A stretch of DNA of 64,000 bases, from the NCBI GenBank assembly GCA_017940895.1, contig JAGAXM010000017.1, positions 124,001-188,000 on the forward strand. The letters run 5' to 3'. Both the position numbers and the translations under genes were made by a program. Below the pieces are notes generated by a model that was not told the origin of the DNA, did no database searches, and was given only the letters and a program-made list of their open reading frames with translations. Shown here in pieces: positions 45,915 to 55,108 of this stretch. Each line of letters starts with the position of its first letter. Positions within the stretch are counted from its first letter, which is position 1. The DNA is from Clostridiales bacterium. GTDB lineage: Bacteria; Bacillota; Clostridia; Saccharofermentanales; Saccharofermentanaceae.

Positions 45915-47300
45915 TCATGCCTCCCTTCCGCCGACAAGTATCGAAGATACTCTGATGGTCGGCTGTCCTACAGTTACGGGAACACCGCCTGATACAGATC
46001 CGCACATACCGGCTGCAAGCTCGAGGTCGTTACCGACTCGGTCTATATTCATAAGGATCTCCTGTCCCTTGCCTATAAGTGTGGCACCGCGTACAGGCTC
46101 GGCGATCTTGCCGTTTCTTATCATGAATGCCTCTTCTGAAGCGAAATTAAACTCGCCTGTTGCAGTATCTACGGAACCTCCGCCCATCTTCGTGCAGTAC
46201 AGACCGTATTCGGTGTCTGCAATGATATCGGCAGGATTATCTGTTCCGTTACAGATATAGGTGTTACTCATACGTGAAGTGGGAGCATATGTGAAGTCCT
46301 GTCTTCTTCCGCATCCTGTGGGCTTGCATCCCATTCTTCTTGCACCGAGATCATCTACAAGATAGTTCTTGCAGATACCGTTCTCGATAAGCAGGAGATC
46401 AGAAGACTCTCTTCCTGTATCGTCCGTATAATAGGAGCCCCACTCACCTTCAATTCTCGCATTATCTCTTGCAGATACGACGGACGATGCGATCTGCTGA
46501 CCGAGTTTGTCCGTGAAGCAGGATGCCTTGATGCCGACAGCGGTGGATTCGAGTGCATGACCGCATGCCTCGTGGAAGATAACTCCGCCGAATCCGTTGC
46601 CGATAACTACAGGCATTTTGCCGGAAGGAGCGTAACCTGCATTGATCATTCTGATAGCAGTCTCACAGCATTCGCGGGTCTTATCGATTACTGGATATTC
46701 ATTAACGTACTCATATCCTCTCATGGTGCCCGGAGCGATGCGTCCTGTCTGCTTCTCGTTGCCTTTGGTAGCAACTGTCTCTATGGAGAAGCGTATCCTG
46801 GTCTGAGATTCTTCTTTGTTAAAGCCTTCGCTGTTAAGAATGTGGATGATCCTGTTGGAAGTCGCATAGGACGCCGCAACCTGAGTTATAAGCTCGTCGT
46901 ATGACAAAGCATAATCGGAGGCTTCTTTAAGGAATTCAATATTTGTCTTCTTTGATACCGACAGAGGATCGATATTAAGGACCGAAGGAGAAGACTTGCT
47001 CAATGCTTCGATATTCTTTATATCGGAGCTCTTCCCTCCCTTTAATGCCGATGCCGCCTCTTTGGCAAGCTTGATAAGTGCTTCTTCCGACTTGTCGCAT
47101 GAATAAACATAGACGACATTGGTTCCTGCCATCAATCTGATGCCGACACCGTAATCTATACCGGATGATGCTCTTATTGTCCTTCCGTTAAGAAGGCCGA
47201 CCGATGAACTTTTCTTTTGTTCTTCAAAGATCTCGGCAAAGTCGGCATTACCGCTCATCGCCGCTTCAATGATCCTCGAAGCTGATGTTTCGCTGATCAA
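45915..47300 (-). CDS. tldD: TldD-type zinc metalloprotease subunit
   Basis: A 461-residue TldD. The zinc motif HEACGHALE (HExxxH) is present, with VIGNGFGGVIFHEA before it and a later GGGSVDTATGEFNFASEEAFMI and the conserved Cys-containing MCGSVSGG region. It is the catalytic half of the TldD/TldE protease, acting in the cytoplasm. The start is TTG at 47300, ten bases after AGAGG; no ATG fits. It lies 4 bases after the acyl-CoA synthetase and 2 before tldE. Confidence 0.92.
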   Translation of the reverse strand: MISETSASRIIEAAMSGNADFAEIFEEQKKSSSVGLLNGRTIRASSGIDYGVGIRLMAGTNVVYVYSCDKSEEALIKLAKEAASALKGGKSSDIKNIEALSKSSPSVLNIDPLSVSKKTNIEFLKEASDYALSYDELITQVAASYATSNRIIHILNSEGFNKEESQTRIRFSIETVATKGNEKQTGRIAPGTMRGYEYVNEYPVIDKTRECCETAIRMINAGYAPSGKMPVVIGNGFGGVIFHEACGHALESTAVGIKASCFTDKLGQQIASSVVSARDNARIEGEWGSYYTDDTGRESSDLLLIENGICKNYLVDDLGARRMGCKPTGCGRRQDFTYAPTSRMSNTYICNGTDNPADIIADTEYGLYCTKMGGGSVDTATGEFNFASEEAFMIRNGKIAEPVRGATLIGKGQEILMNIDRVGNDLELAAGMCGSVSGGVPVTVGQPTIRVSSILVGGREA

Positions 47301-47304
47301 TTTA

Positions 47305-49005
47305 TCAATACCTCTTAATCTTACGTGATGTGTTCTTCTCGAATTCTTCCTTACGGAGAACCGTCTTCTTGATCTTTTTATAGTTAACGAGCTTCTCGTT
47401 TACCTTATCTACGGCATCCTCGAGTTCCTTCAGAATCTGCTCGTCTGTCGCATCCTTGCCGAGGTTCTGCTCAACCCAGTCCATATCCGGGAAGATAGTG
47501 GCAACTATGAGGATATCGTTCTTCTTCTCGTCATGAACGCCTGAGACTACGCTCTCTGCAACTCTGTCATCGAGAGACAGGAGATACTCGATCTCCTCCG
47601 GGAATACGTTCTTGCCGTTAGCTGCGATAATAACGTTCTTCTTGCGTCCCGTTATGATACAGAAACCGTTCTTGTCGATATAGCCTAAGTCACCCGTGTG
47701 GTAGTAGCCGTTGCTGTCGAGCGCTGCCGCCGTAGACTCGGGGTCTTCGTAGTAACCCATGAAAACGTTGTCGCCCTTGGCAATAAACTCACCGATACCG
47801 TCGGAATCGGGATTAAGGATCTGAACGTCAACACCGGGCAACGGAAGACCTGCAGCCTCATTCTCGAAGTCAACGTCTCTGTTAAGCGCAAGGATAGGCG
47901 CACACTCCGTAAGGCCGTAACCCTGTACGCACAGGAAGCCCATGTCCTGGAAGAACTCGAGCGCTTCCGGCTTAACAGGAGCACCGCCCAGGATGATAAG
48001 TCTCATGTTGCCGCCGAATACTTCGTGTATCTGCGCGAAAAGCTTCTTGCGCACATCTATATGAAGCTTCATAAGGAACTTACTGAGCTTAAGACCTGTC
48101 TTGAACTTCTTTGCTTTCTTAGGATCTGAATTGATGTTCTTCATAATGTTCTTGTAGAACATCTCGAGCATAACCGGAACCATCAGTATACAAGAAGGCT
48201 TGGCTTCCTTTATCTCGCTTGTGATATAGCGAAGTCCCGAGCAGATGGCGATAGTAGTTCCTCTGTAAACCTGGCCTAAGAAACCGCATGTACACTCATA
48301 TGTGTGATGCAACGGAAGAACCGAGAAGAAAATATCATTTCTGTCAATATAAAGCATTGAGAACATGGACATCAGGTTCTTGCAGATGTTTCTCTGACAG
48401 AGCATTACAGCCTTGGACTTTGCAGTCGTTCCTGATGTGAAAAGAAGGATCGTCATCTCTTCGGGATCGATAGTGGCTTCCGTGAAGGTCTTGTCACCTT
48501 CTGCGAGCATCTTCTCACCTTCTGCTATGAATTCTGAATAGTTGATGTATCTTTCATCATCAAGATCATCCATGCAGACATAGTACTTGAGAGAATCGAT
48601 CTTGCCGTATACTTCATTTACTACTTCAAGTTTGCTCTTGGAGAATACGAGCAGGTCAGCATGAGCTCTGGAAAGACAGTTGATGATCTCGTCAGTCTTA
48701 AGCTCTTTATCAATCGGTACAACGCATCCTGTGCCGTTTGTTGTAGCAAGATATGAAACATACCATTCGTATCTTGTCTCGGCCAATATGGCGATCCTGG
48801 CGCCCTTAGCGACCTTATGCATGAAAGCCGTACCGAGGCTGTCTATGTCATGATCGTATTTTTCAGTGGATACGGGAACATATTCCTTGCTCTTGCCGGG
48901 CTTATGAAGGAATACGGGATTACCTGGGAATTCCTTTACTCTTGTCTTGATGACGTCTCTTAGATTCGTTACCTTTGTTACTTCATAAAGAGGTATATCC
49001 TTCAT
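47305..49005 (-). CDS. Long-chain acyl-CoA synthetase (AMP-binding) 2
   Basis: A 566-residue ANL enzyme, paralogous to the one at 19.6-21.3 kb. Motifs: LLFTSGTTAKSKAVML, YGLTECAPILA, YYHTGDLGYIDKNGF and GRKKNVIIAANGKNVFPEE. It ends KIKRY after the C-terminal catalytic-Lys region. A fatty acid or other carboxylic acid is activated with ATP and CoA. It starts 40 bases after the YidC-sulfatase gene, and no terminator or clear promoter lies in the gap, so it is probably in the pyr transcript. It lacks the palindromic operator found before its paralogue. Confidence 0.9.
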   Translation of the reverse strand: MKDIPLYEVTKVTNLRDVIKTRVKEFPGNPVFLHKPGKSKEYVPVSTEKYDHDIDSLGTAFMHKVAKGARIAILAETRYEWYVSYLATTNGTGCVVPIDKELKTDEIINCLSRAHADLLVFSKSKLEVVNEVYGKIDSLKYYVCMDDLDDERYINYSEFIAEGEKMLAEGDKTFTEATIDPEEMTILLFTSGTTAKSKAVMLCQRNICKNLMSMFSMLYIDRNDIFFSVLPLHHTYECTCGFLGQVYRGTTIAICSGLRYITSEIKEAKPSCILMVPVMLEMFYKNIMKNINSDPKKAKKFKTGLKLSKFLMKLHIDVRKKLFAQIHEVFGGNMRLIILGGAPVKPEALEFFQDMGFLCVQGYGLTECAPILALNRDVDFENEAAGLPLPGVDVQILNPDSDGIGEFIAKGDNVFMGYYEDPESTAAALDSNGYYHTGDLGYIDKNGFCIITGRKKNVIIAANGKNVFPEEIEYLLSLDDRVAESVVSGVHDEKKNDILIVATIFPDMDWVEQNLGKDATDEQILKELEDAVDKVNEKLVNYKKIKKTVLRKEEFEKNTSRKIKRY

Positions 49006-49045
49006 GATATCTGTCTCCTCAATTTAATTCTTATAAATTATAACA

Positions 49046-51634
49046 TTAACCTCTTCCTATAGGCGTCCAACTGTCCGGTGCTAGAACATCGCCGTCCACC
49101 TCATACCAGTCACCTTCGGAATATGTTGTTCTTCCCTCTACATCTTCAGCCACGATATCGTCGTTATACATAACCGTAAATGAATCGCTGTTAAGCTGTG
49201 ATACAAGCGGATTACCCGTCGACGGGTTTACGGGATTGCTTATAATACCGTCAAAAGCCAGGAAAGGCGTCTCTGCGTTGGTCATGAACTCGTCAGAAAC
49301 CGTGAATCCTTCTGAACCGAAGTCTTTAACGAGGAGCATAGGATTAAAGTGTCCCTGATTAACCCCGTTGAATTCGGTTTCATAGAAGACCTCTGTACCG
49401 TGATCGGCAACTATTATTATCCTGGTGTTGTCATATACACCGCATTGTCTTAAATAATCAAACCAATCGCCCAAGACTTGCATGGAAGCCATCATAGATT
49501 CGTAATAGGTATAATGGAGTGAATTATTAACCGTAAGAGATTCATCACCAATAGTAAATCTTTCACTGTTTTGCATATCAAATTCAACATTGTTTACGTC
49601 AAGACTCGGTACATAATCGGGTTCACTCAAGATACAGGGATCATGTATGCTGTTATTTGAAAACATAATGAAATTGTCTTCGTTTGAATCATTAACCGTC
49701 GTTATTGACGGTAATGCCGTTAATGCAGTGTAAGAATCAAGGAATTCCAAACAATAACCGTGACCGACGGATGCATCTTCGAGAATCTGAACATAATCGA
49801 AATAATACTCTCTGTCAGCTGCGTTAAACATCGATCCGTCATAGAATACGTCACGTATCAACATCGGAGAAAGCCTGAAAAAACCGTAACAGAAGAAATT
49901 TCGCTCATAAAGCTTGAGGTTTCTTATTTCGTCACCTATATAGTTATTGAAAGCTCCCATCATCATATAAGTATTGATATCGGGATATTCATTATAAATA
50001 CGATGATCCGGGATCCATCCGTAATTTGCCAAAGTAGGATCACATACGGTTACGTTAAATCCGTTGTTGTCAAAGTTTACTGGCATTACAAGCAGGGCTT
50101 CATTCTGCTTGTCGCTAAGCAGAATATCTGATCTGCTGTTCATAAGATCCGGCGTATACTCGTAGCCGCCGTACAGTGCGGGTGAACCGCTCATTGTAAA
50201 AGCTCCGAAAGACAACGTATTCGGATAGAATGTAAATCCGTCGAATTGTTCAACAAGATCGGGATCTTCGTTCATAACATAGGGCAGAACAAAGCCTGCT
50301 GATTTATCGAGCATAATAACGATAACATTCTTTCCGTTTCTGGAAAGATTAAGCTCGCTTACCGGCTGCTGATCTCTGATATAAGATGCATCCCTGTATT
50401 GCTTCTCGATTCTTACAATATTGAAAGAAGACAAAACCAGAACAGCGGCAGCTTCAAGAACAAGAAACCACGTGGCATATTTCCTGTTATTTTTGTAAAA
50501 AATGAATAACAGGGCTGTTATCATCAGAATGCACACAGTATTTAGAAGTATTCTCTGAGGGTCCTTAGCCGCGCCGTATACAAACATCTGAGGAGTTATA
50601 CTTCCGCCGGAGTTAAATGCAAAATAATCAATTGTACAGATTAAAGAAATAACTATGACGACAAAACTCATTATATTTCTGGCGTAGTCAGAAATTAGCA
50701 CGTATATTACGGTTCCCCATAAGACATACATACCCAAACCGATACAAAGGGAATTAACGACATAAATATTCGGATCTACAAGATGATAAGGATCAAGGAA
50801 GGCCTGAACATTGGAACCGATTACATCGGAACTCACCTGAGCACCTGTAAGAAATGCGATAAAGAACAAAGCAGCAAATGTCAGTATGGCATCAGACTTA
50901 TTTCTTTTGAAGTTGAATAAGTCAATCTTCTTCAATGCAGGCTTGTGATCAGGTCTGTATTTTTTAACAACAGATATAACGATATTTTTGATCAGAGAGA
51001 ACAGATTGTTCGTTGTCCAATAAAGAACAAGACACGACGGAGAATCATACAGCAATACAAGGAAGATTGCCGCCAAAACATAGGTCTGTATCTTAGTGCT
51101 CGTTGATTGATCTTTTGAATAAATAATGCTCGAAATGATGTTTATCACAGTCATCATGATTGGGAGAATGTTTACGGTAAATGATCCGATCATAAAAAGA
51201 CTGTCGGGCTGTCCTAAGTCATTTATAAAAAGGAAAGGTACTCCCTGTACTATCTTAAGTCCTGACAGAAGATGGAATCCTGCGATAAAAAAAGGTATTT
51301 CGAGTAAGATAGAGATGCTGCTTATGATGTTGCTTGCAGGAGAATATTTCTTCTCCTTATACAGAGCCTGCAGCATCATGAATCTTTCGTCGCCTTTAAA
51401 GGCTTTGTTAATTCTCTTAATATACGGTTGTATAGCTTTCTTCTTCTCGTTTTGTTTTAAAGACAATTTATCCGCTCTAACATAGATAGGAAGAATCAGA
51501 ATGTTCATTATGATTCCGATAGAAATTACGGACACACCTACGTTGCCCGTCAGCTTGAATACTGTCGAGAAAATAAACTCAAAGACCAGTTCTATCGGTC
51601 TTATAAAGAACGAGAAAAGAAAGTTAAACGGCAT
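49046..51634 (-). CDS. YidC/Oxa1 insertase domain fused to an LTA-synthase/sulfatase-like domain
   Basis: An 862-residue protein in one frame. Residues 1-225 are YidC-like: IRPIELVFEFIFSTVFKLTG, the basic cytoplasmic hairpin (RADKLSLKQNEKKK to YKEKKYSP), LEIPFFIAGF and the terminal SPSCLVLYWTTNNLFSLI. A second block of about five membrane helices follows (248-403). Residues 432-862 form an alkaline-phosphatase-superfamily domain outside the membrane: NVIVIMLDKS with Asp443, candidate nucleophile Thr480 (GAFTMSGSP), NNSIHDPC with His664, VADHGTE with Asp744-His745, and NQGHFNP with His762. The last part suggests a phosphoglycerol or phosphoethanolamine-type transferase. The ATG overlaps the pyrE-like stop (TGATG), coupling it to pyrimidine genes. 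A function joining insertion and polymer modification is inference. Confidence 0.85.
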   Translation of the reverse strand: MPFNFLFSFFIRPIELVFEFIFSTVFKLTGNVGVSVISIGIIMNILILPIYVRADKLSLKQNEKKKAIQPYIKRINKAFKGDERFMMLQALYKEKKYSPASNIISSISILLEIPFFIAGFHLLSGLKIVQGVPFLFINDLGQPDSLFMIGSFTVNILPIMMTVINIISSIIYSKDQSTSTKIQTYVLAAIFLVLLYDSPSCLVLYWTTNNLFSLIKNIVISVVKKYRPDHKPALKKIDLFNFKRNKSDAILTFAALFFIAFLTGAQVSSDVIGSNVQAFLDPYHLVDPNIYVVNSLCIGLGMYVLWGTVIYVLISDYARNIMSFVVIVISLICTIDYFAFNSGGSITPQMFVYGAAKDPQRILLNTVCILMITALLFIFYKNNRKYATWFLVLEAAAVLVLSSFNIVRIEKQYRDASYIRDQQPVSELNLSRNGKNVIVIMLDKSAGFVLPYVMNEDPDLVEQFDGFTFYPNTLSFGAFTMSGSPALYGGYEYTPDLMNSRSDILLSDKQNEALLVMPVNFDNNGFNVTVCDPTLANYGWIPDHRIYNEYPDINTYMMMGAFNNYIGDEIRNLKLYERNFFCYGFFRLSPMLIRDVFYDGSMFNAADREYYFDYVQILEDASVGHGYCLEFLDSYTALTALPSITTVNDSNEDNFIMFSNNSIHDPCILSEPDYVPSLDVNNVEFDMQNSERFTIGDESLTVNNSLHYTYYESMMASMQVLGDWFDYLRQCGVYDNTRIIIVADHGTEVFYETEFNGVNQGHFNPMLLVKDFGSEGFTVSDEFMTNAETPFLAFDGIISNPVNPSTGNPLVSQLNSDSFTVMYNDDIVAEDVEGRTTYSEGDWYEVDGDVLAPDSWTPIGRG

Positions 51635-52470
51635 CAGACAAATCCCTTGGAAACGGCTAATTCAGCACGCTCCTTTGCTTTACCTCCAATAGCGATCTGC
51701 TCATCAATAAATGTAGGATGAGAAGCGATGAAATCCTTCATATACTTATCGGGATCATCAAGGAACTTCAGCACAAGATCATACTGTGCTTTATCGATGG
51801 CTCCGTTCTGTAAAGCCTCGTCGAAAAGCTCTTTGTTAACTCCGGTCAATGTCTCCATCGATACACCGAGTCCCTCAAGTACTTTACGTCCGTTCTGGTG
51901 TCTGTCTACAACTGCAATGGTATCGGTAATATCAGCGCCCAATCCTCTGATCGCAGGGATCCATGCACGCTCGTAGCTGGATGCTTCGGTGATAAGGTCT
52001 GCGATATGCAGAGCCTTCTTGCCCTTAACATCAGTCTCTACAGCATTGAAATCGCTGTCTGTATATGTTGATGTAAGATCCTTGTAGATCGTAAGATGAG
52101 GCTTGCCGAGAAGATGTGCGGGTATCATCGAGAAGATATAATCTCTTCTCTCGCCACCGGAGATAAAATCAAAATCATACTTCTTGGCAGCTTCAGTCAA
52201 AGAATCCATGCAGTTCTTGTATGTAGCAGACTCATTATAGATCTTCATTAATGCATCAAAGATCTTCTTGGGAGCTTCATTTCTGTCACCGGCACAGGCT
52301 TCCTCGATAACCTTAAGGATCTCGCCTGCAGTCTGCTCATCTTTGATAAGGAAATGTGTATTGATAAAGAAAGGTCCGAGCTTTCCGGATGTATACCAGA
52401 AAGGTGTATCAGCCGGAGCTACTCTTACTGCATTAGTTTTGAAAAGATCTTCTGTAATCTGATTGGACAT
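51634..52470 (-). CDS. pyrE: Divergent orotate phosphoribosyltransferase (PyrE-like)
   Basis: A 278-residue protein at the position of pyrE, last of the pyr genes. It has TSGKLGPFFIN (like the PyrE TSGKxSPxYxD start), GGERRDYIFSMIPAHLLGKPHLTIYKD and a PRPP-loop counterpart ALHIADLITEASSYERAW. The usual two acidic residues and TTG of the loop are altered, there is an insertion of about 40 residues after the first motif, and about 80 extra C-terminal residues; normal PyrE is about 210-225 residues. No other pyrE is in the window, so it probably performs orotate to OMP conversion, but another PRTase role is possible. AGGAGG is 5 bases before the ATG. Confidence 0.75.
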   Translation of the reverse strand: MSNQITEDLFKTNAVRVAPADTPFWYTSGKLGPFFINTHFLIKDEQTAGEILKVIEEACAGDRNEAPKKIFDALMKIYNESATYKNCMDSLTEAAKKYDFDFISGGERRDYIFSMIPAHLLGKPHLTIYKDLTSTYTDSDFNAVETDVKGKKALHIADLITEASSYERAWIPAIRGLGADITDTIAVVDRHQNGRKVLEGLGVSMETLTGVNKELFDEALQNGAIDKAQYDLVLKFLDDPDKYMKDFIASHPTFIDEQIAIGGKAKERAELAVSKGFV

Positions 52471-52482
52471 ATATTCCTCCTG

Positions 52483-53403
52483 TTATTCCCAAAGCTTGAG
52501 TGTTCCTGTAAGTGAAGCGATATCGGTGTCATTCTCTTCACACCATGCTTCAAGTTCTTCCGTTATATAAACCGGCGCATCCGGTATAACCAGACTTGCC
52601 GTACCGATCTCGACAGCCGCTGCACCTGCAATCATGAACTCGAGTACATCGGAAGCTTCGCTGATACCTCCGCAGCCGATGATCGGAATATCAATTACCT
52701 GACAGCACTCGGATACCATTCTGATGGCAACAGGCTTGATGGCAGGTCCCGAATAACCGCCCGTATTGTTACGCAGAACCGGTCTTCTGGTCTTAATATC
52801 AACAGCCATGCCTAGCATAGTATTGATAAGTACAACTGCATCGGCTCCTCCCTCCTGTGCTGCGAGCGCCATTGTGGATATGCTCGTAACATTCGGGGTA
52901 AGCTTGATCCACAAAGGAAGATCTGTTAATTCACGGAGTGTGCTTACGATCTTCTTAACCTGTCCTGCATCAGAACCGATGGACATACAGCCTTCCTTAA
53001 CATTGGGACATGAAAGATTGATCTCCAGCGCATCGATCTTATCCTTATGCGGATCCAGTGTCTTTACCATGTCGATGTAGTCTTCGGTCGAGTGACCTGC
53101 TACGTTAACGATTACACCTGTATTAAGAGACTTCATAAAGTCCAGATCGTACTTAATGAAGTGTTCAACGCCGGGATTCTGAAGTCCGACCGAATTGAGC
53201 ATTCCTGCCTTGCACTCGGCAACTCTTACGCCTTCATTACCTGCTCTGGGCTTGATCGTAAGGCCCTTGGAAGAAAGACCTCCCAGAATGGAAAGATCAT
53301 AGATCTCGGATAATTCACGGCCCATGTTACATGTGCCGGAAGCAAGAATCAGAGGGCTCTTAAGAGAGGTTTCTCCGACTTTTACGTTCAAACGTTCGCT
53401 CAC
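52483..53403 (-). CDS. pyrD: Dihydroorotate dehydrogenase B, catalytic subunit
   Basis: A 306-residue class 1B dihydroorotate dehydrogenase, FMN-containing, working with PyrK to pass electrons from dihydroorotate to NAD+. TIM-barrel motifs: ILASGTCNMG, NVAGHSTEDY, ALEINLSCPNVKEG, WIKLTPNVT, NTMLGMAVDI and IIGCGGISEASDVLEFM. The active-site base of this class is Cys, matching the class rather than the Ser of class 2. The start is GTG, overlapping the pyrK stop (GTGA), so the two subunits are translationally coupled. Confidence 0.95.
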   Translation of the reverse strand: MSERLNVKVGETSLKSPLILASGTCNMGRELSEIYDLSILGGLSSKGLTIKPRAGNEGVRVAECKAGMLNSVGLQNPGVEHFIKYDLDFMKSLNTGVIVNVAGHSTEDYIDMVKTLDPHKDKIDALEINLSCPNVKEGCMSIGSDAGQVKKIVSTLRELTDLPLWIKLTPNVTSISTMALAAQEGGADAVVLINTMLGMAVDIKTRRPVLRNNTGGYSGPAIKPVAIRMVSECCQVIDIPIIGCGGISEASDVLEFMIAGAAAVEIGTASLVIPDAPVYITEELEAWCEENDTDIASLTGTLKLWE

Positions 53404-54161
53404 CAGATCACCTCCTTGGAATCAAATACCGGGCCGTCCTTGCAGCATCTTTTATGCTCGAAAGGAATTCCTTCCTCTTCTGCCTTTATCTTACATGTGC
53501 ATACAAGACAGATGCCGATACCGCATGCCATTCTCTGCTCGAGAGATACACTGCATTTAAGTCCCTTGCTGTAAGCCCAGGAAGCAACCGCTCTCATCAT
53601 AGGCATAGGTCCGACACAAAGGACAACAGCGTCCTTAATATCGTCATCGCTTAATGTGTTAAGTCCGTCACAGCAGTTGCCCTTAAGACCTGCATCACCT
53701 GCATCGGTAGTAAGGATATAAGAAGGATCATTCATTATGATCTGAGACTTGTCTCTGAACCCTTGTACAACCTTTATATTCTTGCCTTCAGAAGAGAGCT
53801 TCTCATAAAGGAAATTAACCGGAAAAACACCTGTTCCGCCGCCGACAAGAATAAACTTATCTGAGCTTATATTGAATCCGTTTCCTAATGGTCCGAGGAC
53901 CCATGTTCCTTCGCCTTCTTCCATAGAAGCAAGCTCTTCCGTGCCTTCTCCTATGATCTTGATTCCGACCTTGAATGTGCCCATATCTTTATCAACGGAC
54001 GCTACACCGAAAGGTCTTCTTAAGAAGTTGGAGCATGCTACATTTACAAACTGTCCCGGAACTGCACTTGAAGCTATTTCGGGGCACAGGAACTCGATGA
54101 GAGCCGTGTCCTCGTTAAGCATGCTTTTCGAGACTACTTCGCAGAAATGGTCTTTATTCAT
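53400..54161 (-). CDS. pyrK: Dihydroorotate dehydrogenase B, electron-transfer subunit
   Basis: A 253-residue ferredoxin-reductase-like subunit. An FAD-binding barrel (LRRPFGVASV) and NAD-binding domain (GGGTGVFPVNFLYE) are followed by a C-terminal cluster of Cys (MACGIGICLVCTC and later RCCKDGPVF) that binds the [2Fe-2S] centre. With PyrD it forms the heterotetramer that reduces NAD+. Its ATG overlaps the pyrF stop (ATGA). Confidence 0.95.
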   Translation of the reverse strand: MNKDHFCEVVSKSMLNEDTALIEFLCPEIASSAVPGQFVNVACSNFLRRPFGVASVDKDMGTFKVGIKIIGEGTEELASMEEGEGTWVLGPLGNGFNISSDKFILVGGGTGVFPVNFLYEKLSSEGKNIKVVQGFRDKSQIIMNDPSYILTTDAGDAGLKGNCCDGLNTLSDDDIKDAVVLCVGPMPMMRAVASWAYSKGLKCSVSLEQRMACGIGICLVCTCKIKAEEEGIPFEHKRCCKDGPVFDSKEVIW

Positions 54162-55108
54162 ACGTACTTCCTGTCTTTAAGTGCTTCGTTAAGCTTAGCC
54201 TTCATGTCGAGAGCCTCATCCCGTGTTGCTTTCGCGTAGTCAGCGGGTGCGAGGTCTTCCCTTTTTTTCCAAGCGCACATAAGGCTTCTGGATGCGTTTA
54301 CGATGGCACCCTCACCTTCCTTTGTAAATGAAGCTACAGCGGCGTCAGGACCTGCACCCTGTGCACCGTAACCCGGGACGAGCATCAATGTGTTCGGCAT
54401 TCTCTTACGGGCAGCAACAGCCTGCTCAGGAACGGTCGCGCCGAGAACGGCACCTACAGATGAGAATCCTTCCTCACCGATAAGCTCCTTGCCCCATTCA
54501 TTTACGTTATCAGCCATGAGCTCGTATACCTTACGTCCGTCCTTAAGCTCCATATCCTGGAAATCAACAGCGGAAGGGTTTGATGTGTGTACGAGCGTAA
54601 AGATACCCTTGCCGTCTCTTGCGCAGACATCCATAAAAGGCTTGATTCCGTCGATGCCGAGGTAACCGTTAACAGTTACCGAGTCGCAGTTAAACATGCT
54701 CTTCTCGGAGTCGTCATCAAGAGCTGTCTTGCCGATGATTCCTTCAGCATAGGCTGTTGCAGTGGAACCGATGTCATTACGCTTGGCATCGCCAATAACG
54801 AGCATTCCCTTGCTCTTGGCATATGCGATGGTCTTCTTCAAAGTCTCGATTCCGGTAACGCCGTACATCTCGTAGTAAGGGAACTGCGGCTTGATGGCAG
54901 GAACGATATCACATACTGCATCGATGAGTGTTGTGTTGAACTCATAGATAGCCATTGCTGCTGCAAGCTCTGCATCAGGACCTACAGTCTCCATCCATCT
55001 GTTGCGGATCTCCTCGGGAATGTACTCGAGTCTAGGATCAAGTCCCATTACCGTAGGGTTCTCAAGCTCTCTGATCTTTCTAACAAGAGAATCAGCAAAG
55101 TTCTTCAT
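54158..55108 (-). CDS. pyrF: Orotidine 5'-phosphate decarboxylase, long type
   Basis: A 316-residue OMP decarboxylase of the longer type 2 subfamily. VMGLDPRLEYIP and AIKPQFPYYEMYG open the barrel; the catalytic DxKxxD is GDAKRNDIGSTATAYAEG; the phosphate loop area is MLVPGYGAQGAG. It makes UMP from OMP. The first 17 bases overlap the end of pyrC; GGGAGG lies 11 bases before the ATG. Confidence 0.95.
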   Translation of the reverse strand: MKNFADSLVRKIRELENPTVMGLDPRLEYIPEEIRNRWMETVGPDAELAAAMAIYEFNTTLIDAVCDIVPAIKPQFPYYEMYGVTGIETLKKTIAYAKSKGMLVIGDAKRNDIGSTATAYAEGIIGKTALDDDSEKSMFNCDSVTVNGYLGIDGIKPFMDVCARDGKGIFTLVHTSNPSAVDFQDMELKDGRKVYELMADNVNEWGKELIGEEGFSSVGAVLGATVPEQAVAARKRMPNTLMLVPGYGAQGAGPDAAVASFTKEGEGAIVNASRSLMCAWKKREDLAPADYAKATRDEALDMKAKLNEALKDRKYV

